Shown one piece after another: positions 42,590 through 50,929 of a stretch of 64,000 bases of DNA. The position numbers were made by a program, and so were the translations under genes. The notes under the pieces were generated by a model. It made no database searches. It was given only the letters and a program-made list of their open reading frames with translations, and was not told the DNA's origin. The stretch is from Eudorina sp. 2006-703-Eu-15 (lineage: Eukaryota; Chlorophyta; Chlorophyceae; Chlamydomonadales; Volvocaceae), in the NCBI GenBank assembly GCA_003117195.1, contig BDSI01000071.1:223723-287722 (forward strand), read 5' to 3'. How positions within the stretch are numbered: the stretch's first letter is position 1; every line of letters begins with the position of its first letter.

Positions 42590-43290
42590 AAGGACAAAGG
42601 GACGGCAGCAGACCAAGCAGCAAGCCGGGAAAGGCGACGCGGCAAGCCAAGAAAACCACAAAAAAAACTGCAGCTGAGCCCCAGAGGCGCCTACAAGAAG
42701 GGAGAGGAACCAAGCAACGCCAACCTCACAGCAGACCGGACAGGGACAGGCAGGGACGGGGCAGCGGAGGGAGATGAAAGGATCTCCCAAAGCTGCAAAA
42801 CGGGCCACAAGGCCGCTCCTCCTACTCCGGGCCACCAGGCGAGACCGAAGGCCAAAGAACCCAACACAACAACAGCAACAAAACCGAAACACAGGCGACG
42901 AGGCAAAAAAACCCAAAGAAGCAGGGGAACACCTGAAGCCAAAGAAAACTCAAAGCAACAACGGAAGCAACAACCTGCAGCAGCAGCCCCAGGGAACACG
43001 GGAATTCCCAACAGAAGGAGACAAACCAGACCGCCCAAACCCTAAACCCTAAACCCCAACCCCCAAAACAGACCCTCCAGACTCGCATGGACCCAAGAAA
43101 CACCAAGGTGCCGCCCAAGCCACTAGAGGCCAGGCAGGGCACGAGCACACCAAGGGTCCAAGCGTGACACAGCCGAAACTGGGTGCCGCTCGGAAGGTCC
43201 CGAGCACTACGAGCACGAGCACACCTCAGGGCCGCACAACGGGGCGCCGCTCCACCAGTCACGCCATCAGGCGCCGGCCCGGCCGCGCGG
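42590..43290 (+). repeat. Left arm of a diverged inverted repeat flanking the capsid-like ORF
   Basis: Blocks such as GAGCCCCAGAGGCGCC (42676–42691), the CAAGCAACGCCAACCTCACA block (42711–42730) and CTCCCAAAGCTGCAAAACGG recur in inverse orientation at 45157–45172, 45117–45136 and about 45055–45075. Similarity is patchy, roughly three quarters by eye. It extends to about 43290, into the first ~45 codons of the frame that continues into the capsid-like ORF. Lys/Gln/Pro-rich frames in both arms suggest copies of one dispersed element. Confidence 0.7.
43037..43062. repeat. Interstitial telomere-type repeat (CCCTAAA)n
   Basis: CCAAACCCTAAACCCTAAAC with a degenerate continuation: two full and one partial copy of the Arabidopsis-type telomere unit, inside the left inverted-repeat arm. 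Confidence 0.75.
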
Positions 43291-43355
43291 CCGACGCCGA
43301 GGCCTGCCCATCAGAAACTGTCGTGGTGCAGGTGGTCAGCGAGCTCCAGCGGCTC

Positions 43356-44399
43356 ATGTGGGCACACTTCAGAATGTCCGCTTTGCCAGACGACACAATG
43401 GCTGGACTGCCGCTCTCCCGCATCACAGCCCAGCTGAAGGCAGCTCCACTGGACACCTTTGAAGCCTCCTGGGTGCATGAGGGTGTCCTGTGCTCTGTCG
43501 AACGAGCCCCAGGGCAGCCACCCCGACTACGGGTGCATCTGTCCACCACTGGCCCGAGCAGTGTTACCATCGGGCTAGGTTCAGCTTCCAGCAACAGCCT
43601 CAGACCCGTCCAGCTCAGCGGGTTTAGTCAGCTTAGAGTAGGAGGCAGAGCAGGGGAGGTTTTGGGTAGAGGGGGGCTGCGGCGATTTTCTAACTCCAGT
43701 ACACGGTACTATGATTTTGCCGCAGTGAATGGCAATGACGCCAATAATGCGGTATCTCCTGGTTTGAATCTTGAACGCAGTGATCATTTGAGTACTATTT
43801 CGGCTAACTATCCTGGTAGTGAAGCGATATTTCGCTGGGCGTCAATCGTGTTGAACCTGTGGGGTTGTCGAACTCAGCCAACAAAGTTTGTTGTTGAGTT
43901 GTGCCAGTTTTCGGAGAATGTTGTGCCGGAGACAGGTACGTCGACGTCGTCGAGGATTAATGCGACTCGATTTTGGGATGCTCAGTTGCGTGGATTCATT
44001 TACAATGATGCTATTACCCAGCTGGGTTACGGTGATAAAAAGTCGAAGAGAGTTCTGAGTCGTCGTGTGTTTGAGATACAGCCGACGTCTACTACGGAGA
44101 GTGATGCCGATCCGCACATGAAAACAGTTCGGCTGTTTTGGCGATTTGATCGTGCTACACGTTTTAATTGGCAGGATTATTCCAAGGATGTTGATAACCA
44201 GCCTAATGCTTATTTGACCAGTGATCGAGTGCCTACGGCTCAGGGCGATAATCAGATGCGTGTGCATCCGAATGCGCGTTTGTTTTTGATGATTCGTGCG
44301 GCGAAGTGGAAGCAGAGTCTCACAGAGTCGGCACAGTCGACTGCTGATACGCCGTCTATGGCTATTCAGGTCCGTACATGTTATGATTCGTTGACTTGA
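43356..44399 (+). CDS. Capsid-like protein resembling CRESS-DNA virus capsids (endogenous viral gene candidate)
   Basis: The open frame runs from 43164, but its first codons contain no ATG. The first ATG is at 43356, giving 347 residues to the TGA at 44399. From about 43590 the DNA changes sharply to T-rich, AT-ending codons unlike the neighbours. The downstream half has the layout of single jelly-roll capsids of circo-like CRESS-DNA viruses: a central FWDAQLRGFIYND block, the FEIQPTSTTESDADPHMKTV segment, FWRFDRATRFNW, then DNQMRVHPNARLFLMIRA and a final TPSMAIQVRTCYD strand. No stop or frameshift interrupts it. The upstream ~140 codons are GC-rich, host-like in composition and partly within the left inverted repeat, so the ORF looks chimeric. 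I found no Rep gene nearby. A capsid from an unrelated small virus remains possible; the call rests on remembered motif order, not on a search. Confidence 0.55.
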   Translation: MWAHFRMSALPDDTMAGLPLSRITAQLKAAPLDTFEASWVHEGVLCSVERAPGQPPRLRVHLSTTGPSSVTIGLGSASSNSLRPVQLSGFSQLRVGGRAGEVLGRGGLRRFSNSSTRYYDFAAVNGNDANNAVSPGLNLERSDHLSTISANYPGSEAIFRWASIVLNLWGCRTQPTKFVVELCQFSENVVPETGTSTSSRINATRFWDAQLRGFIYNDAITQLGYGDKKSKRVLSRRVFEIQPTSTTESDADPHMKTVRLFWRFDRATRFNWQDYSKDVDNQPNAYLTSDRVPTAQGDNQMRVHPNARLFLMIRAAKWKQSLTESAQSTADTPSMAIQVRTCYDSLT

Positions 44400-44438
44400 A
44401 GCATATATTTTTGTGTAGTGACGAGGTGCCCGTCGGCG

Positions 44439-44505
44439 TTGTGCCCGAGTAGTGCCCGTAGAGGGCACCGCCTCGAGACACCATCGGTGTCGAGTAGGGC
44501 GTTCG
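44439..44505. other. Pair of hairpins 3' of the capsid-like ORF
   Basis: GTGCCC GTAGA GGGCAC and CTCGAGACACC ATC GGTGTCGAG can each fold into a stem-loop with six or more pairs within about 100 bp of the stop codon. No nonanucleotide such as TAGTATTAC sits in the loops, so a rolling-circle origin is not supported. Confidence 0.45.
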
Positions 44506-44599
44506 AGTCACCGTAGAATTTTGATGAGAATTGTGATGTGTTTTTCACTCACATGTGTTGTGGGGGTGTGGGTGAGGGGGCTCCAGGGTTGGGTTTGGA

Positions 44600-45225
44600 G
44601 AGGGAGGGGGTAGCTAGCCAGTGCCCTGTTCTGCTCGAGCAGGGCGACGGACCTGGAGGCTTCAGTTTCTGCGGCGTGCTCGTGCTCTGCCCGGCTGGGT
44701 GCCTTCTGGCATGGCTGGTAGAGCGGTGCCCTTGAGGGAACCCAGTGGTGTGCTCGTGCTCGGCTACCTGCCCAGCGGCACCCGGGTCCTTTTTGTGTGT
44801 AGTGCAGTGCCTTGGCGGGCCTTGTTGGTCCTCACGTGTTTGTCTTTCTGGTGTTTTGGCTGTTGGTGTTGGTTTTTTCCTTAGAGGAGGCTTGGTTTTT
44901 TGCCGTCGTCCAGATTTTGCTTTGGGCTGTTTTTGCTTTGTTTCCCTTCTGGTTGGTTTTTGCTGTTGTGGGTTTTTTGTCGTCTTGTGCAGGAGCCCCC
45001 CTCCTGGAGTTCCTCGCTTGGTGGTCTGGTGTAGGAGGAGCGGCCTTGTGGTCCGTTTTGCAGCTTTGGGAGTTTCTTCAACTCCCTCCGCTGCCCCGTC
45101 CCTGTCCCTGTCCTGTCTGTGAGGTTGGCGTTGCTTGGTTCCCTTTCTTTTTGTTTGGCGCCTCTGGGGCTCGGTTGCGGTTTGGTGGTGTTCAGCTTGC
45201 CGTGTCACTTTTTGTTGTGACCTGA
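44600..45225 (-). repeat. Right arm of the inverted repeat
   Basis: Read on the minus strand, it parallels 42590–43290, including TCTACCAGCCATGCCAGAAG versus TCCACCAGTCACGCCATCAG near the inner edge. It abuts the LTR of the next retrotransposon relic. Confidence 0.65.
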
Positions 45226-45613
45226 GTATGGTCAAACCCTCATTGTAATCGGAATGATTACTAATTGTGTCCTGGATGGATACTAATCGGCTGATCCAAG
45301 TAAAATGCCTCGCGCTAGGCAATACTAAGCAACTGACAGGTTGTCGGTTTTCACAAGTGTGACAGCCGCGGATTCCAACGGTCGATCGGCCTGTCCTATC
45401 AAGGAAGGTTAACTGAAGTCCCGCAGGGCTACGATCAACGGTCACCGATCGTATATAATTCGGTGCGGCTATCTAGTAGTCAGAGCAGTCTAGCGCAGCT
45501 AGTCTTGCTAGTGTGGTGGTCATACCCACTCCACGCCTTTACCTGGCAACAGGATTATATTTCCGCTGCTATAATTCTCGCTAATCACTGTGAGTTCTGC
45601 GGAGCTCACTACA
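45214..45613 (+). repeat. Presumed 5' LTR of the Ty3/gypsy relic
   Basis: It ends in CACTACA, 5 bp before the primer-binding site, and could start at TGTGACCTGAG (45214). It holds a TATA-like box near 45450. The start is a guess, because no second LTR exists for comparison. Confidence 0.5.
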
Positions 45614-45735
45614 AAATCTGGTATCGAGACGTGTGGTTAACATTCAGGGCCGTCCCTGAATGGGACAGTCGTTCTCAGCTAGCGCCACGAGCTTTGAACA
45701 AGACTGCGAACACTGCTCGTCGTCTTATCATTACA

Positions 45736-47219
45736 ATGAGTGAACCCGGAGGGTTGGGTGACGACGTCACCATGGCTGACGCCAACGCCGTTGGGCAGCC
45801 TGCCCAAGGCAACCCGGCCGTTGCCGTTGTTCCCGGGGCCCGTCACGCCTGCTGCTGCTGTTCCGGGGGCGCCCGTCACGCCTGCCGCCGCGCCCGTCGC
45901 GCCCGCTGCTGCGCAAGTCGCGCCAGCTGCTCCGCCTGCACCCGTCGTGCAGCCTGTTGCACCCGTCGTGCAACCTCCAGCGCCTGGTGGTGCTGTTGCT
46001 GTTCCCGCTGCTGTGGGCTTCGTCCCCGGGCAGCCCATCACTGCACCTGCCGCCGCAGTTGCGCCCGTTGCACAACCTTTACAGCCTCAGGAGGTACTTC
46101 ACCTGCCGGGTCCGAAGTTGCCCGATGCCACCCCGGTGGTGCCTGAGCGTGTTCGTTCGTTTGTCGCCGACGTACGGGACTACTTCACCTTAGTTGGGTG
46201 GACGAACAACGTTGCGGCGCAAAAGTTATACATTAGCGGGGCCTTGGAGGGTGTCTTCAAGGATTGGCACATCACGTGGATCAAGTCGGTCCCGAACTAC
46301 ACCCAGGACCAGTTGCTGGACGCCCTTCTGGTCAGGTTTGCTCCGGAACTGCATTCCCGCTCGCACGTAGCGTGCTCTACCTTCTTTAGCAAGGAGTTCA
46401 AACAGGAGCAGGGTGAATCAGTCGTTACGTTTGCCGGTCGGTTTGAAGCGCTGCTTCAAGACATGCCTGACGTTCAGGAACCGACTAAGATCTGGCAGCT
46501 TCATCAGAAATTGCTTGGGCACATCCGGGAAGAGTGTGCCATGCGTCCGACTGATTTCCAAGAGCACACCAGTTATAAGGATCTGAAGGATCACGCGATT
46601 GGTGTCGAGCGACAATTTGCTTTGCGCCAAGTGAACCACGCTCAACAGAGTGTCCCTCGTGTGCGTGCTCACGCTAATGCTGCTGCCCTACAGGCTCCGT
46701 CGACCTTTGCTGCCGTGGTAGCAGCCCCTGCCCCAGTAGTGGCTGCTGGTCCCGCCGTCGCAGCTCCAGTGCAGCCGGCTCAGCCAGGTGGTGCTGGCCG
46801 TGGTGCTGCCGGCCGAGGCCGGGGTGCGGCACGTGGTGCGGGTACCCCAGCAGGGCGTGGTGCCGTCCACAATGGCCCAGGTGGGGGCCGGGGACAGGGT
46901 GGTCGGGCGGGCAACGCGAACCCAGGTCGGGGTCGTGGTGGCCGTGGTGGGGGCGCCGCAGGTCGCGGTGCAGGCCGAGTTGGTCCAGCGGCTCAGGGCG
47001 AGTGGCAGCAAGTTGCTTGCTGGCCGCAAGCGCCAGAGGGTGCAGCTTGCGCTCTCAAACAAGCCGGCGCCGGGGGGCGGGTTCCTCCCAAAAGCTCAGA
47101 TTGAGCTAGCAATGTCGCTCAATGGTTGCTGGGTCTGCTTGGCTCCCGACCATAACTACAACAATTGTCCTCGTTGGAACGAGGATGGGGCGGGCGGTGC
47201 CGGTGGTGCGACCGCTTAG
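45736..47219 (+). pseudogene. Gag of the Ty3/gypsy relic, frameshifted
   Basis: Starts at ATG 45736 (MSEPGGLGDD). The frame is broken near 45835, in a G/C run, after which a second frame carries a Pro/Val/Ala tract and the gag core (KLYISGALEGVFKDWH, LLDALLVRFAPELHSRS, TFAGRFEALLQDMPDV). A Gly/Arg-rich region and a second frame break near 47040–47090 precede the zinc knuckle CWVCLAPDHNYNNC (CX2CX4HX4C). In retrotransposons this protein packages the element's RNA. Confidence 0.8.
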
Positions 47220-47239
47220 GGAGTTGCCCTTCCTTCGAC

Positions 47240-48088
47240 CGCTTAGGGAGTTCGTGGGGTTGACGAATTATTTCCGTAAATATATTCGGTCATATGCTGC
47301 ATTGTCGGCACCCCTAACGGACATGCTTTGCGGTAAGACAAACATGTTGCCCGAGTGGACTCCCTTGGCGTGTGAAGCCTTTGAGGTAGTGAAGAAAGCC
47401 TTAGCAGATGATGTCTTGCTACGGTATCCGGACTTGACCAAACCGTTCTTTGAGGTAATATCGGACGCATCTTTACACGGTACTGGTGTGGTCCTACTCC
47501 AGGATGGAGCCCCCATTGCGTTCACAAGTAAGAAGTTTACGCCTGCTGAACGTAATTATACCACGGGAGAGCAAGAATTGCTTGGAGTGATCCATGCCCT
47601 GAGAGAATGGCGCTGCTATCTCAAAGGACCGCACGACGTACATGTGGTAACGGATCATCACCCGTTGATTTACCTCAAAACTCTACCTACGTTGAATCGG
47701 AGGCAAGCACGTTGGCTTGAGTACCTCACACGATTCCACTTAACATGGGAGCACCGTGCCGGAAAACTGAATGTGGCTGACGTGCTCAGTCGACATCCAT
47801 TGCTGAATGCAATAACCCGGAAGCAACACGTGCTTATGTTACGAGAACGTATCCTAGCAGGGTATGCTATGGACCCTTGGTTCGGTCAGTCGCGGAATGT
47901 AGCCGATCTAGTTTGGGATGAACAGGGCTACTGGCTCAAGGCGATGCCTAATAGACGGCGAAATGTTGTCGTACCAAATGAGCCTGACTTACGTCGAGAG
48001 TTGATCACTCGCTGTCATGGAGGACCCATGGCTGGGTGGTCACCCTGGAGCCGCTCGCACCCTGGAATTGGTACAAAGGCACCTGTAG
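47240..48088 (+). pseudogene. Pol fragment of the relic: RT thumb, RNase H, start of integrase
   Basis: Encodes FVGLTNYFRKYIRSYAALSA (end of reverse transcriptase), SDASLHGTGVVLL and FTSKKFTPAERNYTTGEQEL (RNase H), and NVADVLSRHP, then LRRELITRCHGGPMAG of the integrase zinc finger. A frame break near 48030 moves the HPGAARTLELVQRHL continuation to another frame, which then ends in TAG. Everything 5' of the thumb is deleted at a 17-bp repeat (47209–47225 and 47236–47252). Confidence 0.85.
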
Positions 48089-48292
48089 CGCCCGCACCGG
48101 GGCGGGCCACGCCCCGTGGGCGCCCAAAATTTTTCGCGTATGGGACAACCCGTGGGAGGACACGCCCGGGCGCCCAGGATCGTTTGTGTTAGGAATCGAT
48201 ACCAGCTGCGGAAGCGATCGAGATGTTTATCGAGATTTGCGGATGCGCGAGCGGTAAGCGGAAGTTGGCGGAAGTAAAGGTTTGCCCTACGG

Positions 48293-48644
48293 TGTTGTAT
48301 CATGCCTTATCAGAAAAGGACCAGCTGGCAGATGCCTTCCAGTGACATCTCATGATACTTACCAAGGATCGTTATACACTACAATTATCCCCCCTCAGTA
48401 GGGAGCGTCCTCGCGCCCGGTCAGGTACCGGTAGGATTCGAACCCTCACGGCCTAGTCTTGGGGCCGCCACCTCCCAAGTACTAGCAGTAACCGCCCCTT
48501 GCCCAGGTGACAAGGGGGATTCGAACCCGCGCGCCCAGGTCTCGATACCAAATTGTTGTATCATGCCTTATCAGAAAAGGACCAGCTGGCAGATGCCTTC
48601 CAGTGACATCTCATGATACTTATCCAGGATCGTTATACACTACA
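48293..48644 (-). mobile_element. TRIM (miniature LTR retrotransposon), 352 bp
   Basis: Two 91-bp LTRs (48293–48383 and 48554–48644; TGTTGTATCATG...ACACTACA on the plus strand) flank 170 bp with no coding capacity. A 5-bp target duplication TACGG lies at 48288–48292 and 48645–48649. On the minus strand the primer-binding site TGGTATCGAGAC (48539–48550) follows the 5' LTR, and the polypurine tract CTGAGGGGGGATAAT (48384–48398) precedes the 3' LTR. The two LTRs differ by about two bases near their outer third (TTACCAAGG versus TTATCCAGG), so the insertion is fairly young. The inner Ty3/gypsy element in this window shares the same primer site and 14 of 15 polypurine-tract bases and is the obvious helper candidate. 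Confidence 0.93.
48434..48527 (-). other. Two tRNA T-arm/B-box-like segments inside the TRIM
   Basis: GGTTCGAATCC reads on the minus strand at 48434–48444 and again at 48517–48527. Each is flanked by partly pairing T-stem sequences, but I could not build a full cloverleaf for either. Confidence 0.45.
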
Positions 48645-48795
48645 TACGGCCACTGGCCCTGGTGTATTTTCCGAGCCGGAAATTAGGCAGAGATTCGCTG
48701 CGAGGCCGTCAGGCCCAGGAAACGTTTGGTGCCTGTTTGTTTACTGGGAGAACGCAGACGGGGAAAGGAGACGTCGCGTCATAGACGTACTGTAG

Positions 48796-49990
48796 CGTAG
48801 TCTAGCGCAGATTGAAGGTGAAGGAGGAAGAAGGATAGCTGGGGAAAGCTGTCTGTGCCCGTGTTGTGGGACAGCTGTGGGAAACAAGGTTCAAGCCGTT
48901 TGCTTACAAGTACCAAAACACTCCAGAAATACTTGAGGGAATTAATCGTCCTCAAGGAGCGTGAGGGTTACGTCCCAGTGACCTTTTAGGTATGGTAACG
49001 ATTTACGACCGCTTCGCCACGACTAAAAAACAACGGTCCGGCGGCGCCTTTTATATCAATCGTGCGCCCGCCATTCGTACAACTGCAGTACTGACAACGT
49101 AATACAGGCCAGTGTGCAACGTAATGCATACTGGGTGCAACGTAATGCAGGCCAGGATGACGTCGACGCAGGCCACGAGGCCAAGTGAATTACGTTGTCA
49201 CGACAGCGGATAAAATTGCTATTTATCAAACGCCACTCGACATCGACCGTTTTGCACCAGTCGTTAGGACAGCGCATTTCGCAGTCAAACGTCGCGGGCT
49301 CGAACCTCGGATGTCGCATTCGCACATCGGTTGCGCCTCTTTGCAACGTACACGGCAGATGTCTCGAGTTCAACTCACACGAACTGTATGTTATTTTGCT
49401 TGACCGCGCTCATCGTCGCGTGTCCGGACAACAATTATAACCTACGCGACGAAAACTGTCCGCCCAATTGCAACGGAACTCAGGAAAGTTCGCTACAGCT
49501 GTAGCGGTCCCCCCCTTTCGAAAACCTGGCCCCCTGGTCAGGTGGCTCGGAAATCGGGGACTGCCCTCGGTTCTCGCATTACCAACACTCGACTGTATAG
49601 CAAAGTCGAACCATTCGAACACATCGGACAGCCGAGGCTGGTACGAAGCAGTACATCGGACTTCGTCAAGTATAAACGCGACCGCATTGTCGATACATGC
49701 CACTCATCATTTTGGTATGTATTTGTTTGTTTGACGTATGCTATAATCCTTGCGCAGTGAATGGCAGCATCATAATGTATCTGTACGTAGAGAGCAGTGA
49801 CGCAACCATATCCTCCCTTCGCAGTATCCGCTCTTACCACTGAACACGTCCATTTTACAGCAGCAACGACCAACACTTCCATTCATCCACACACTTAACA
49901 CTACCAAGCTTATTCGCTAGCCTAACCCTCGCCTTTCTTCGGACTGGGCAAACGCGGGTTCGCACGCTCTCCGCCGCGCGCACGCGCTGC
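48796..49990. other. Unassigned DNA left of the nested retrotransposons
   Basis: No supported gene. A further tRNA-like B box (GGTTCGAGCCC, minus) lies at 49296–49306, preceded by ATCCGA as at 42197. Part may be the decayed 3' end of the outer retrotransposon. Confidence 0.4.
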
Positions 49991-50017
49991 TCTGCCCGGT
50001 GGGTCTGGCCACTATTT

Positions 50018-50334
50018 AGGAGGTCTCGACCTTAGCGCTGAGCTGGTTTACCAGAATGTTGAAGACCGTCTGACCGAGGGGCTGGACGCCGTCGCCGACG
50101 ACAAGCGTCGCTCGAGCCAGTTGGAGGAGCCAGCTGACCATGGTCGCGTGGTTGTCCACCATCAGGTAAAAACCGGCTGAGTCCAGGCCCGGCAAGAACC
50201 GGGGCGCAGCTGTGGCTGACGCACCAGCTTTAGTTTATCAGGAGCGCACTTTGGGCACTTGGCGACGTGCGTCCGTACATCATGTTGCATATTTTCCCAA
50301 AAGAAACGTTTCCGCAGGAAGTCGTACGTCTTGC
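50018..50334 (-). pseudogene. Outer element: integrase zinc finger (second half) and decayed core
   Basis: Encodes TYDFLRKRFFWENMQHDV and KCPKCAPDKLKLV, the Cys half of the HHCC finger. A stop follows near 50166; beyond it a different frame reads FYLMVDNHATMVSWLLQL to a TAA at 50016. That second frame may be a degenerate integrase core (VDN), but no second or third catalytic acidic residue is convincing. Confidence 0.6.
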
Positions 50335-50836
50335 TGTTGTGTATAGTCCACCGGTTTGGTGGCGTCAAAAGACACCGATTTGGAGACCTGCCGTAGATTA
50401 TATACAGGGCTGCACGTCACAGATGACGTGTCCTCTTCCCGAATATTCTCGGGCGACAGGTTCGCGACCGTCCAGACGAAGTTCCAGAAGATCCGAAGAA
50501 GTCTCCAATCGGGTTGCCAGTCAGCGCCAGGGAACAGTCCCAGCCATAGCCAGATGCTATGACCCCCGCCTATGCACAGCGCATAGACTTCCGCAGACAG
50601 ATGCGGCATTAATACAACAGAGGCCGACAGAACGTAGCTCAGGCGCTACTCGGCATACGAACAGCTCGTCAGACAGTTGGCCTGTACGTCGGGCAAGTCA
50701 GACTACTACGTTCAGTGGTAGTTTCGGACGTATCAGAAGTATTACCAGAATTATTGTCAGACCAATTATTATTAGATATTATAACAATGTTAAATATTAC
50801 AGAATTAGTGCGTATCAGATTACGCAGTATACAACA
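50335..50836 (-). repeat. 3' LTR of the inner element
   Basis: 502 bp, starting TGTTGTGTATAG and ending GCAGTATACAACA on the plus strand. It appears identical to 56873–57374. The polypurine tract CTGAGGGGGGATAGT (minus) abuts it at 50837–50851. Confidence 0.96.
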
Positions 50837-50929
50837 ACTATCCCCCCTCAGGATGCAGCGTCCCCGCTGCATGAAAGGGAGCCAGATTAGGCACGGCATA
50901 GAGCGGCAATTATGACTTACCTGTACCGC

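Larger units (their letters stand above)
45214..48090 (+). mobile_element. Ty3/gypsy relic with a large internal deletion
   Basis: The order on the plus strand is: LTR-like region with TATA (CGTATATAATTC, 45449–45460), ending CACTACA at 45613; primer-binding site TGGTATCGAGAC at 45619–45630; gag; zinc knuckle; then directly the C-terminal end of reverse transcriptase, RNase H and the start of integrase. Protease and most of the reverse transcriptase are gone. I found no 3' LTR. Several frameshifts show it is dead. Confidence 0.8.
48203..48795 (+). pseudogene. Unidentified coding-like fragment split by the TRIM insertion
   Basis: With the TRIM and one target duplication left out, the frame reads straight through. 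The left part ends GKRKLAEVKVCPT before 48293, and the right part runs from the Ala-Thr-Gly-Pro-Gly start just after 48645 to GNVWCLFVYWENADGERRRR and a TAG at 48793. I recognise no family. It could be the end of an older transposon or a host exon. Confidence 0.4.

Noticed and set aside
43842..44468. 208-codon minus-strand frame opposite the capsid-like ORF
   Set aside because: Arg/Ser/Thr-rich shadow; the plus-strand frame has the motif order and codon pattern of a real gene.
42560..45230. A Rep gene or rolling-circle origin near the capsid-like ORF
   Set aside because: No HUH or helicase motifs and no TAGTATTAC-like nonamer in the hairpins were found.
44549..45445. 298-codon Lys/Gln/Arg-rich minus-strand frame
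   Set aside because: It spans the right inverted-repeat arm and the start of the LTR; the matching left arm has a broken version. Treated as repeat DNA, not as a gene.
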